From Puccinia triticina (taxonomy: Eukaryota; Basidiomycota; Pucciniomycetes; Pucciniales; Pucciniaceae), in contig NC_070567.1 of the NCBI RefSeq assembly GCF_026914185.1, forward strand, positions 2,568,001 through 2,632,000: DNA of 64,000 nt, written 5' to 3'. Shown in pieces: positions 45,547 to 55,895 of this stretch. The notes beneath the pieces are model-generated. The model saw only the letters and a list, made by a program, of their open reading frames with translations, was not told the origin of the DNA and searched no databases. The stretch's first letter is position 1, and every line of letters begins with the position of its first letter. Position numbers and translations under genes: made by a program.

Positions 45547-45891
45547 GTGCTGGTTGGGGTGTCCTTTGGGCGAATTTCACCTGAGCTGGGCCAGGAGATA
45601 GACTTGTGTGTGATTGTCAGAGTCCACACCAGCATGATTGATTCCCCATCCAATTGGCACACAGGGTCAGAATTGTTTCAGATTGGGATCCGGGGACTGT
45701 ACTGCTTGCTTGTTATTGATAAGACAAGGAAGGGATCAAAGAGCAATAGGGGGAAGGCTGTGCAGAAGTATAGTAGGCTAGCATTGCAAAGAAGCGTGAA
45801 GGGCATTGACAGAAATCAGGTGAGCATTGTTGACAGGTTTGGTGAAGCAAGGCTGTCTGATCCTTACAGGAGCTACATGTTGTCCGTGTAG
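45547..45891 (+). CDS. Hypothetical protein (114 aa frame)
   Basis: Readable stretches are LGQEIDLCVIVRVHTSMIDS, IRGLYCLLVIDKTRKGSKS and KYSRLALQRSVKGIDRNQ. No recognised motif. Could be an exon or a chance frame. Confidence 0.25.
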   Translation: MLVGVSFGRISPELGQEIDLCVIVRVHTSMIDSPSNWHTGSELFQIGIRGLYCLLVIDKTRKGSKSNRGKAVQKYSRLALQRSVKGIDRNQVSIVDRFGEARLSDPYRSYMLSV

Positions 45892-46001
45892 GCGCTTTAC
45901 TGATCAGGTTTGGTGGATGGAAGATGATGATGGTTTTGAAATGTGAGTCTGCTTGGCTTCAGAGAGCTGCGGCCCAACTATTTCATTGCTGTTGCTGTGC
46001 T

Positions 46002-46039
46002 TGTCCACCCTGACGTTTGCGCGAACGTCAGGGTGGACA
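46002..46039. repeat. 38-bp near-perfect palindrome
   Basis: TGTCCACCCTGACGTTTGC is followed immediately by its complement GCGAACGTCAGGGTGGACA, with one mismatched pair and no loop. Confidence 0.9.
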
Positions 46040-46384
46040 TTTCCGCACGGCAAAATGGTTGCCAGCAGCATACTGTTGATGAGATTGGAAGATATTGGCA
46101 AACATTGTTTCTGTCACATATATTTGCGACAAGAGATCCAAGTGGGACCAAACAGTGGTGGCAGGCAATCACTTGTGTTCCTTTAAGCCGTACATCAGTT
46201 TGGTGGTAAGGCAGGAACCTGATGTAGGAAAATTGGCCATGTGAAACTGTCTTGAGTGTGTCTGATTTGTCAGTGATGTCTTGGTCTGGCAGGCTCAAGC
46301 AAGACAGTATGATGAGCTTGCCCATTGGTCATGGGAGTTTTGCCATCAGCAGGCCAATCTACCCTTACAGTATAGTATGCATAC

Positions 46385-46705
46385 TTGAAACCTCCACAAA
46401 CCAAAGAAGCCCTTCAGCGGCTTGTGCAAGCTGGAGGCAATGAGTCTGTCCTTGGGACTGGGGGAGGTCTAGGGATCCTTGGAGATGCCTGTGCCACTGG
46501 GATAGCCATGAGCTGCATTGAGATGATACATGCACAAGGACGTAACACAACCAAACAGGTAAGCTGCTGGGTTGGATGCGTCCACACAGCAGCTGAAACC
46601 CCGCTGAGGTTGGTTGGTAATGTACTGTCATCTGGATCCTTTTTGCTGCACCTGCCGTACATGAAATCTCAGGTCTTGTGTTGCCCTTCAGAAGGCAACA
46701 TGTAG
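46385..46705 (+). CDS. Hypothetical protein (106 aa frame)
   Basis: Gly-rich text LGTGGGLGILGDACATGIAM, then CIEMIHAQGRNTTKQVSC. No known family. Weak. Confidence 0.2.
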   Translation: MKPPQTKEALQRLVQAGGNESVLGTGGGLGILGDACATGIAMSCIEMIHAQGRNTTKQVSCWVGCVHTAAETPLRLVGNVLSSGSFLLHLPYMKSQVLCCPSEGNM

Positions 46706-47344
46706 TTAAATGCACCACTGGACATTCCCCCAGAGGATGTTGAAAAAGGATCTGGTATACCAGGTGAATTGGGATGTGGGTGGTGGGCTAGCAACAAGAA
46801 ATGTTTGGGCATCACACATTAATGACTGGTCTCAAGGAGAGTAATCGCCAAAGCGGGCAGAGGGCGGGCACAGGAAAAACTGATGTCCGCTCCCAATGAA
46901 AGGGCAATTGAACGGGGACGGTTTTTTTGCAACAGCCAAAGAGATGCACAAATAGGGCATGCATGAGGTAAAACAGACACACCATCAAGGGCCATGGAAT
47001 TGAAACAAGGGGCAACAGCCAAATTATTCCACATAGAATGTTGAGAATTTGTGGGGCAATGCTGGGAAGTAGCACAGACAAAATTTCCCTTTCTGTGTCT
47101 TGTTGAGACCAAGGGCCTGCTGAAGACTTTCCAGCTTGGAGGCTCTTCAAACTTGCGGTTGGCGTGTATATGGAATGCACTTCAGGTGCCCCTCCTCCCT
47201 CATGCTTTTTGGCACTTACCTTTGCTCTTGCCTGTCCTAGTTAGTGCACCATCAACCCAATGATAGAGGTTTGGGGAATCTCCATCCTGCCAACACCATT
47301 CCAGGCAATATCTATGGTGCCGGTGAAAACATTCATTTGGAGAC

Positions 47345-47692
47345 TTGCATAGCATCTCATCCCTTGATTCCAGAGATCCCAGCTTCATCTCTCCAATCCA
47401 TCATATCATCCTCAAGTCGACATCTTCAACCGTTTCCGCAATTCTTCAGGACGCATTCACTCAAGTCTTCTTCTCTGGCCAGCTCTGCCTGCGACCCAAC
47501 AAAAACCCAATGATCTTTGTTCAGCAGGGCAATTGGCAAGTTCACTGTGGCCATTTCCACCTTGCGCTTGTATTTGAGAGCACCCATGCGTTTGGGACCA
47601 CGCATGTTGTGAAAGTCCACTGGAACAAATTGGTTGGCTGCACAGGCTATGTGGAATGTGTTAACCCTGGAATGACGATGGTGAGACTCTGA
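47345..47692 (+). CDS. Hypothetical protein (115 aa frame)
   Basis: Readable text PMIFVQQGNWQVHCGHFHLA and TTHVVKVHWNKLVGCTGYVE. No named domain. It resembles the end of a larger protein; surrounding frames are fragmentary. Confidence 0.25.
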   Translation: MHSISSLDSRDPSFISPIHHIILKSTSSTVSAILQDAFTQVFFSGQLCLRPNKNPMIFVQQGNWQVHCGHFHLALVFESTHAFGTTHVVKVHWNKLVGCTGYVECVNPGMTMVRL

Positions 47693-49013
47693 CAGTACCA
47701 ATACAGTTTAGCAATCCACAAATTTGTCATCTTTGCACATTAAAATGGCGCCTTAGCTCACATATCAATATCTATACATTACAGTCAAACCAGTGCAGAG
47801 TCAAACTCACACCAACGCATGGGCAGGCACACAAAACGTTTAACGTTTCAAGATGTGGGACTGGGAGATGTGATCAGGTTTGGGGGTTTTGCGGCAAATG
47901 CATTGAATTGGTTGCAATAGGTTTAAGCAGAGATATTGTTTCATCAACCAGTGCTGCGGCTGACATCAAAACCCACTTGAATCACAGGTTGAGTGTGCTG
48001 TGGAGCTCTCCAGAAGCGAAAAAACTAGATATGGCTTGAGGAACAACCCACAGGAGCGATTCAACCTCAAGCTGTTGGTGTCAAACTATCAAGAAAAGAA
48101 AAAGGGAAGCATGAGTAAAAGTCACTAGGTGTACATTAAAAATGGCTTAAGTTAGATCAGTCGTGCAGCAGTTGAACAAGCAACAATCCCTCTCCGCTAT
48201 TTCATCTCTCAAAAACAATCTGAAATTCATTACATGTCCTGCAGGAAGTGTGATATTCCTACTGTTCATATTGAGGGGCACAGACTGCTGAATTCAATGC
48301 AAGCAAGATTTGGCTTTGCCTGGTGAAATGTCCCACTTGTAATGCTGAACATTCTGAATAAGACTGGGTGATATTTGTCTGAAGAATGAGCATTCCCTTA
48401 CAAAAGATGGATGGAGAGGGAAAGATTGAATATTGTAACACTAGCAATAAGCTGTATCAGTTCACAACCAGTCATTGATTGACTATCATGGGAGGCAGGG
48501 CAAGCATGGGTCGGAAAGGCAATAATCATTTCCCACGTCCGGTTGATGGCGCCGATTGTCCAATTCACAATCCAGCCATATGCATGACCGTCACATCAGC
48601 CTTTGAGGGTGACACATTTCCCACTATTCAAGCCCATATAAATTTTAGATACAATTCAGACAGAGATTTCTTTTATGTACAGAAGACCAATGGTTACACG
48701 GAGAGGGAATCCCTACAACATGGCTTGAGAATGGATCAGCGTTGAATCTTTTCAGACTGTTGGGTAGAGCGTGGGAGTAGAAAAGGAACAGCCGGGTTTG
48801 ATGTCTGCCAGTGATGAAGAAAATCAGTGGTGATTGCTGTAGCATTGGCATGACAACTTGGTATGTGGATATTGGCCAAGATCCCGTTTGTTGAATGAAA
48901 GATGGGTGATAGCAGTTTGAGCAGATAGATTCCTCCAGATGCTTTCTTTGGGATTGCGGACAGTCGTTGAAGCTTGCGAGATTAACGATATTGCTTGGAT
49001 AAATGACATACAT
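47693..49013. other. No gene recognised on the plus strand; possible decayed exons on minus
   Basis: Short minus frames continue from the gene upstream (49014-51833, minus) but without motifs. A small plus frame at 48479-48745 is also unassigned. Confidence 0.4.
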
Positions 49014-51833
49014 TCAGTGATTCCGGCAACACGGTAATTCCTTGATGCAATGAAGAGGCCGCAAACTCCTCCAAGCACAAAGTAAGCAAGTGGCTGAAGA
49101 TTCTGCTTCTTTGAATACGTCCGGAATTGGAGATGGACATCTGGGGGCCCTTGGGTGATATTTGAAGTGGTGTCGGGAGTTTCCAAGGCTGTCTGACCTT
49201 GTTTGAAGTGCTTGCTGGTTTGACTTTTTTTTGGCTTGGGACATTGGCGGCTTGCTGTTTGCATGGGTGTGGAGAATCACGTAGGCCATGATGACATTCC
49301 AAAATTTGTGAAGAGCATCAAGGGAACATGAACGCGGCAAGCTTGGATCTTCTGTGTTGTTGCTGTTGACTTCATCTGCCGTTGTATTGTCAAAGCTTGA
49401 GGAGCAACTTTTCAGTTTGTCGAGATACTGGAGAGCCTGTACCCCCTGCTTCAATTGGTTATTGGCATTATTAAGAGTGACTGGGGGAGGTTGAAACAGG
49501 TTTTTAGCCATGATGTCCACAGATGCCGCAACAAGCTTGGCCCATTCGGTGTTGACAATTGGGGGAAGGTGAAGGAAGCGCACCAGGGTGGACTCGGGAT
49601 GGCTTGTTTTGGTTGCAGTGGGTATAAATGAGCCAGGTGGAAGGGCATTGTCTGCGTTACAAAATGTTGACAAAAGCGGAAAGTCACTGTTCATTTTGAG
49701 CTGGAGACAAGAACTGGGAAGCTAGTTGGGCCGGAGTGGTTAGTACATTGTTGGGCCAAGCATACAATATGTGACACACCCACCAGCCCCACCAATAGAT
49801 TTGATCCAATTGGCATAGGTACAGGTTGCGCGCTCAAAGCGGAACGGGCTGTTGGCTGGGGGTAGTGCCTGCATCGAGCGAGCACATGTCTGAGCCAATA
49901 GAGTGAGGGATTTCCAGGTAGCTTGATATTTGTGCCAGTTGGGTTTCAAACCATTGAGTTCCTCGTAAATCTTGACAACCTCTCTGTATGGTGAGGGGGG
50001 CATTGCCAATGGTGGAGGTCTGGGGGTGGCCGGTGTGGAACTACTCTGAGGGAAGAATAGAGCTTGAGAGGGATTTGGTGCTTGAAGGGCTGCCTCTCAG
50101 GGGAACAAGAAAAAGAATATAAGAGTATGGACTCTTAAGGAAAGGTGTGGCTATGGAGATTCTTGAGGTATGTCTAAGGGTTTACTTTCTACTAATCTAA
50201 TAGCAAGGTAAAGGTAATGTAAAGTCTGTCCAACCTGATATATTCACCATTCACTTATCAAGCTTGTCCACTCTGAACTAATGGCATAAGCTAGGCTAGT
50301 GAATGGTGACCAGTGATCTGGATTGCTGGGACAGGATCTGATGGGGAACAAAAGGTAGGGCCAAAGAGGGCAGACTGTATACAAAATATCATGGGGCTGA
50401 GTTGTGGTTGGAAGAAAAGATGGAACAGTGAAAATTCTCAATCAAGGGGCTGAGGCTGAAAATGCTATGGGGATGGAAAGTTCTGGAATGAGGCTGAAAT
50501 GTGGAGAGACAATGAAACATCAGAAGAAAGGGATTACATGTCATATGAGTGGCTGCAAAGGGAAGGGCTGAAACCAAAGGGTACAAGGGGTAACCAAGAT
50601 GGGATCTCCATGGTTATTACATGTGTGGCTAATTCCAAGATGGGGCTGTTATGCTGGATTGGGAAGGGAGGAATAGGTGATGAATATCCAGGGTCTTTCC
50701 TAATAGTCTTGCTCTGTCTGATGGGTGACTTTCTCCCACTTGTGCCTAGCTGGGTGCTTGTGGATTATTGAGCTGGTGTAGGTGGGGAAAAAGGGTGAAG
50801 AGAGAATGAGGGGCCTGTTGATGGGTATGAGTTGTCCTGGCCTTGATCCTTGAGGGAGGTGGGTGCTTGAGTATTCCAGAGAGGGTTATATTGAGGGCAA
50901 AAAACTTTGATTTTGGTGCCATATTCAGGATTGGCTTACCACACCGGGAGGGGCCGGTTCTTGTAGGTCAGAAGCAGGCTGAGATTGGTGTTTGTTGGTG
51001 TCATTGTCAACCGCAGAGGATTTGTTGGAAGGTGTGATCTGGCCAGTTGAGCTTGTTCCTGCCGCAAAGGATGCAGCAGAGCCGGGTGCCAAAGCTGGTT
51101 GCGCTTCCAGATCAGAGGCTTCAAGCCATTAGGGTTGTTGTCCTTTTGGGAAGCTGGAGTGAATACCAGCAAAACCACATTCTTGCCAATCTCCTTTTCA
51201 GCAAGTGAAACGTAGTAATCCTGCTTGGCAATAGTTTTTGAGGACAGAGCCGCCCGAATCCGTTCAAGTTGTGTTATAATAGTGCAAGTCCTCCTTTCAA
51301 TCCAACACAAGTCCTCGAGTTCTTTTGGTGTTGGAGCAGGGGATACTCTTGAAGCTTTTCTGGACAGCCAAGAAACAACTTCACAAACCCTTGGATACCC
51401 CAAGAGTACTTATCGCAATGTTCCGCCAGACCACCTTTCTGAGCAATTCTTGCTGCACGCTGCCAAACTTGCCGCTTGCTCTGCGCCTCTTGCGCAACAT
51501 TCCTTGCTTTCCTTGCCTCCTCCACCACAAATTTGGGATCCAAACCAATTTCATCAGAGTTTTCTGCAGATTGGTCGTTGGTTTGTGCCTGCTCCTCATC
51601 TGTGTTGCCTAACGTGTCAGAAAAAATCATACGGGATGAATTTCAGTATGAATCCACTTACCGTCACCATCAGTCTGCATGCGGTCACCAGCGGCTTGGA
51701 ATTGCGGAACCAATTGATCAAATAGGCGCGCAATCCATTCTGCATCTTTGTCAGAATTGAACGCCCCGCCGTTGGGGCCAAAAGCAGCCGGAGGGCTTGG
51801 ACCCGGAGCGTCTGCACTAGGATTTGTCAACAT
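49014..51833 (-). pseudogene. Multi-exon companion gene of the Plavaka-like transposase
   Basis: From ATG 51833 the protein begins NPSADAPGPSPPAAFGPNG and SDKDAEWIARLFDQLVPQFQ. A good intron follows (GTAAGT at about 51662 to CTGACACGTTAG at about 51610), and translation continues NTDEEQAQTNDQSAENSDEI. After a frame change near 51400 it reads TPKELEDLCWIERRTCTIIT and SLAEKEIGKNVVLLV. A solo LTR (50034-50943) interrupts it; across it the frame rejoins RPLP|ATPRPPPLAM and runs on to KIYEELNGLKPNWHKYQATW. A stop near 49740 is followed by a further frame to 49014. No known domain. Position and strand, directly downstream of the transposase, suggest the second gene of the same transposon (inference). 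Confidence 0.45.
50034..50943 (+). mobile_element. Solo LTR, TGTGGA...CCACA family (copy C)
   Basis: 910 bp, TGTGGAACTACTCTG...TTGGCTTACCACA, flanked by ccgg (50030-50033 and 50944-50947). Excising it with one ccgg rejoins the minus-strand reading frame across it. Strong block similarity to copy B. Confidence 0.92.
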
Positions 51834-52146
51834 AGGAGACGTTGCTCAAGAAAACAGATAATGAATGGTGTGTTGAAGCCTCACAAGACTCAGGGGGAAC
51901 TCCAAGACAGTCAGAGAGGACAAGAGGACCAAGAGGAGGAGAAACTGCAACACAACGTGGGAATTGTTGAAATGTTCTGCAAAAAACAAAAGCTCCACCT
52001 CAGGTTAAACTTGGGGTGGTACATGGCTGGACCAAGAGAGCCGTTTGTCACAGCCTCATCCCCCTTCTCTGCCCAAATCTTCCACTCCTGTGCAAAATCC
52101 CCTTTGACAATACAAGTCATTTGTTTTCCGCAAGGCTTTCCCAGCC

Positions 52147-54618
52147 CTAACTCATATCAAACCAAATCAAGCCCAACATCTCTCTCAGCAATCCAACCAA
52201 ACAGATCATCACCCCTTTGAGCATGAAACCACTTACTGCAGACCCCAATCCTACTGCACTGATTGTTTCAGTTGCAAATCCAAATGTCCCCGCAATGTTC
52301 TTTATCATTGCCGCATGACCTATTATCCCTTCACTTTCAATCACAGCAAATGGTTCATGCTTACCCTGAACAAGCCAACAGTTGAGATCAGGATAATTTC
52401 TGTATGGATCTTCATTGACCGGTACTCCTTGAAATGGTTTGACCACTATCCAAATTCTGCCTGGGGTGTCATCTGAAAGAAAAATCCGCTCTATCTCTCC
52501 AAATCGCTGACAATTTCCAAGGTAGAACTCAACCAAAGAATTCCCATAGTGATGCTGACTTGAGGAAAATGTCTTCCTATTTAGGGAGATACTTGTTACT
52601 ACATTCACTTGAGGATTGATCTCATGGCTTGCAGGAGCAACACACAACTTCCCTTGTGGCCCCGCTTTACAAGCCACAGCACATTTCCACTTCAAAAACA
52701 AAGGCTGATCTAAGCTTGTTTTTTGTCGCTTCACTGTCAGATTGATCCTCTGCCAAATGTTTATCAAGGGCTGCACCATTCAGTAGGCTTTTGAGTGTCA
52801 AGTGCATATGCCATTTGTGAGTCAAAGTCTTTGGTATCTTGTCTATCACATTGGGTGGAAGAGTGAGTAAGTACGTGTCATGAAGGTACCACATAGGGAA
52901 AAACTAGAGCTCACCCGGATGATGATTTGTAGGAAACTTCTGTAACATCCCATTCACCCGCTCTTGAGCCCATGCGGCGGTTGACCGCGGTGGACCAAAC
53001 CTCCCGATGACCTTGGTGTAATGCTGAGTAAGATGTAAATTTGGCTTACTCAGTTCTGCTGGCCAACCTTCCTTAAGACATTTCTGGTAGAGCAATATCA
53101 AATCATCAAGTTTGGAGAGGTCCTTGGTTTTGATCTTGGGTAGCGTCAGGAATTGTGTAATCTGACTTAAAGTGGTGGTTGACTCTGGAAGCTTGAAAAT
53201 TTGATTTTTGCTTTCCGCTGTCCCTGCCTCCTCAGAAGCTTTGACCCACAATGGAATTAGAGCTATTAGGGGGTATCAAATATGACCAAATCCACTATTA
53301 TGTAATTGACAGGTTTGAAAAAATCCACCATTTTTAAATCATGTTTTTCATTCACATACCCCCTTTGGAGATCCATTGGCAATGAATTTTGTTTTTGGCC
53401 AATTGACTGATTTCTAATTGTGGATTTCTTATATTTGATACCCCCTATTGTATAATAAACTTTGCATAAAATCAGCCATTCTGCTGCCTTCAGGGAACCG
53501 TGGCTGGCTGAGCCCAAGTTGCGTGGAACTCAATCAACCCAAGAGGGAACTATGGTGTGAAGAATTGTCCAGGAGACAACATCAAGTTCTTCGGGCAAAA
53601 TGCGGGCTTGATCCTTGTCTTGCCTGTGGGGGAGAAGTTTCTTTGTGCGGCAGCCACCAGTGATCATACAGTCACTGCCACTAGGCTCCTCAGACTCAGC
53701 AGTTTCCTCTTCTTTACTGTTGGCATACAGTGCTCTCTTGCGGCGCCCTAGGGCGTAGGAGTGCGTGAACAATAGTTGCAAATTGGACTGAGAGCTTGAT
53801 CTGGATGGATTCTGATTGGCCGCCAGGATGGGAGGATTAACATTGCTCCGGCTTTGTTTGACACTCATCTCTGGTGCCAAAGTCTCTTGAACCTCGGCAA
53901 ATTTTTGTTTCCCTTTCCGCCGTGTTGTGGGCAGGAACACTTCATTGAAAGCAGGCTCCTTGTAGGAGGCGTTGTTCTGCCACTCTTCATCTAATTCTTG
54001 CATAGACTTGAGTTGCGCGCCAGCCAACGGCAAGGACATGAATCTGACAGTATGATTCTTGAGATCACCAAGCACTAGCGCGTGCATCAACTCAATGGAG
54101 CAGTGCTCAACCGGCCGCCAGTAGGGTAATTGGTTAAGCACACTCTCCCTTGTTCCGTGCTTCTTAGTGTACTTGTTTATTTCTGTGGCGTTCTGAAGAG
54201 TCAACCAACGTGAGGCATGTTGAAGGTGTTCCTTGCTGGTTTGTCTGGGAAACTTGGATGTATCTGTCTCCTCCAAGTTCGTCCTAGGTGACAGACAGAA
54301 AGAACAGAAGAAGGTTGTGGCATGACTAACAATTCCTGCAGTCTTACAGAGGGCTGGAAGGTCTGCAATTAGTGGGAAGATGGCCACTTGGATCTTCCGC
54401 CCCGTGGGATGCAGACTTGTTGGTTTGTAGTTTAGGCCTCTCCAGAACTCATTCAGCTCATCAACTAAAGGCTGTATGACATGGTTTAGCTGCTGGAGTT
54501 TTAGCTTGGTTGGCCTGGTGTGGTGATTTATATAGGCAAGTGTGGTAGAATGTCCACTCGGGGATAGCGCGGGTGGGAATGCACAGAGCGGCTCAGGCAG
54601 AGTGCTTTCCCGTGACAT
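52147..54618 (-). pseudogene. Plavaka/Tnp2-type (CACTA superfamily) transposase
   Basis: Starting at ATG 54618, the frame reads LIADLPALCKTAGIVSHATT with FFCSFC (the Asp and CxxC region of Transposase_21/Tnp2), then LNQLPYWRPVEHCSIELMHA and LVLGDLKNHTVRF, the signature around the next acidic/His motif. Near 53530 a TGA interrupts PSWVD|VPRNLGSASHGSL, which is conserved Tnp2 text. A MITE lies at 53268-53446, after which IALIPLWVKASEEAG follows. The region 53251-52904 gives HYTKVIGRFGPPRSTAAWAQ and LQKFPTNHHPGEL, and 52779-52147 gives EIERIFLSDDTPGRIWIVVK and DPYRNYPDLNCWL, the Tnp2 C-terminal region. The enzyme cuts and pastes CACTA-like DNA transposons. Dead by stop and insertion. Confidence 0.75.
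53268..53446. mobile_element. MITE with AGGGGGTATCAAATAT ends
   Basis: 179 bp. AGGGGGTATCAAATATG at the left pairs with CATATTTGATACCCCCT-type sequence at the right. Flanked by att (53265-53267 and 53447-53449). Excision with one att rejoins the transposase frame as YYT|IALIPLW, matching the family's usual text, which supports the 3-bp duplication. Confidence 0.88.
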
Positions 54619-54930
54619 AAGCACTGAGGATGATGTCAGAAAAGCACACTAGAAAAGCTTACGGAAAGTCACGCGCGGACCGGAAATGCACGGATTGCAG
54701 ATCATAGATTTCGGATTGGGTATTTGGATTGGAGCGGGAAAGACCGGGCTGGACTGCGGCGGACTACACACGTGGACTGGTAGCAGCGCCGCGTCAGTGG
54801 GTGAGCCACAACAGCCAAAGCGGGTTTCACCAGCGGGTGGAGGCGGTGGCGAGAGACCGACTGGCAGGGGCTAGACAGAGGACAGTGGGAGGTCAAGCGG
54901 AGTCTGGGAGAGTGACGTGCGGGAGAGCGG

Positions 54931-55730
54931 TATGGACTCCTGTCGGGTCTGAGCCGTGGCAGTCGGTTGAGGGGATGGTGCTTGAGTGCTGCCCTCGTCG
55001 GTGGTCCTGCGAAAAGTATCGGGGAAAAAATCGAACAAGGTGATAGCGGTTGGGGGGGGGGATTTATTGAGAGGGAACGAGGGGGTTGGAATACCCTTGG
55101 CGGTTTTGGTTGGATAGAAAAGCTCGGATAAGGACAGAAGGAAGCAGGCGTGGCCGTCGGGATTATCGGGAAGTGATCAGATGAAAGAAACTCAGAAGGC
55201 TCGGGTACTCAAAACTCAGGAGGATGCGGGGATGGATCAACACGATCCAGGATCAATAAACTCTCAAAACTCTGATGATATCTTTTCTGCGGGAAAGAGA
55301 GTACCATGCCGATCCCTCCTCCAAGTTCGGCTGAACTTGGATTCAGGCCCGCGACATGCCGCGCGACGAGCCCTCGCGCCCGCCGCGCCCGTACAACTAA
55401 GATGAGCAGAGAAGAAAGAACAACCAAAGAGACAAACCAACAACAAAGGCCAAGAAAACAAACAAGGCCAAAACCAACCCTCCTCCAACTCAACCTCTCC
55501 AACGCGCGCAAGGAAGAAACAGAAAAAAAAAAGAGAAAGACACGTGTAAAAGAAATGTAAATAGAGGAAACAGAAACAAAACCACATAAAACAAAAGGGA
55601 AGAGAAGAAAGAAAGGAAAGGGAAAGAAGGAAAGAGGGTGAGAAATGATAACCGGAGATATTGAGGGTCTTGATGATCTTGAGGCCTTTATCCCGGTGTC
55701 TTGATCCTGTGTACGCGCCAGAACTCCACA
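54931..55730 (-). repeat. 3' LTR of the intact Gypsy element
   Basis: 800 bp, contains the perfect hairpin CCAAGTTCGGCTGAACTTGG (about 55321-55340) and a G-run at 55051-55060. The plus-strand ORF inside (55181-55405) is an antisense shadow duplicated in the other LTR. Confidence 0.95.
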
Positions 55731-55740
55731 TCTCCTCCCA
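55731..55740 (-). promoter_or_regulatory. Polypurine tract
   Basis: TGGGAGGAGA on the element strand immediately before the 3' LTR; the expected primer site for plus-strand DNA synthesis. Confidence 0.75.
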
Positions 55741-55785
55741 GATTGCAGTCTGTCCCTAGACTGCGCGCCGTTCCTCGACTAGATG

Positions 55786-55895
55786 CTGCCGGACAAAGAA
55801 AGGGAAAACCAAGACGGGGTGGCTCACAGAGTGGCATGTAGTGCTATGGACGCGCGTAGAAAACCCTCGAGGTGCATACACATGGGAGGACTTAC
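55786..55895 (-). other. Intron-like module X5
   Basis: 110 bp from GTAAGTCC (55895) to TTTGTCCGGCAG (55786). The pol stop codon TAA lies within the GTAAGT. Splicing would replace the last Lys by Asn-Ile before a new TAG, so it hardly changes the protein. Shares TGCACCTC, ACGCGCGTC and CTGTGAGCC with the other modules. Confidence 0.65.

Noticed and set aside
55181..55405. 74-residue plus-strand ORF, identical at 62899-63123
   Set aside because: It lies antisense within both LTR copies of the minus-strand Gypsy element; the duplication reflects the LTR pair, not a gene family.
55264..55731. 155-residue sense-strand ORF in the LTR (also 62927-63305)
   Set aside because: Inside the LTR, Phe/Leu/Cys-rich from pyrimidine tracts, no motif, and not needed for the element.
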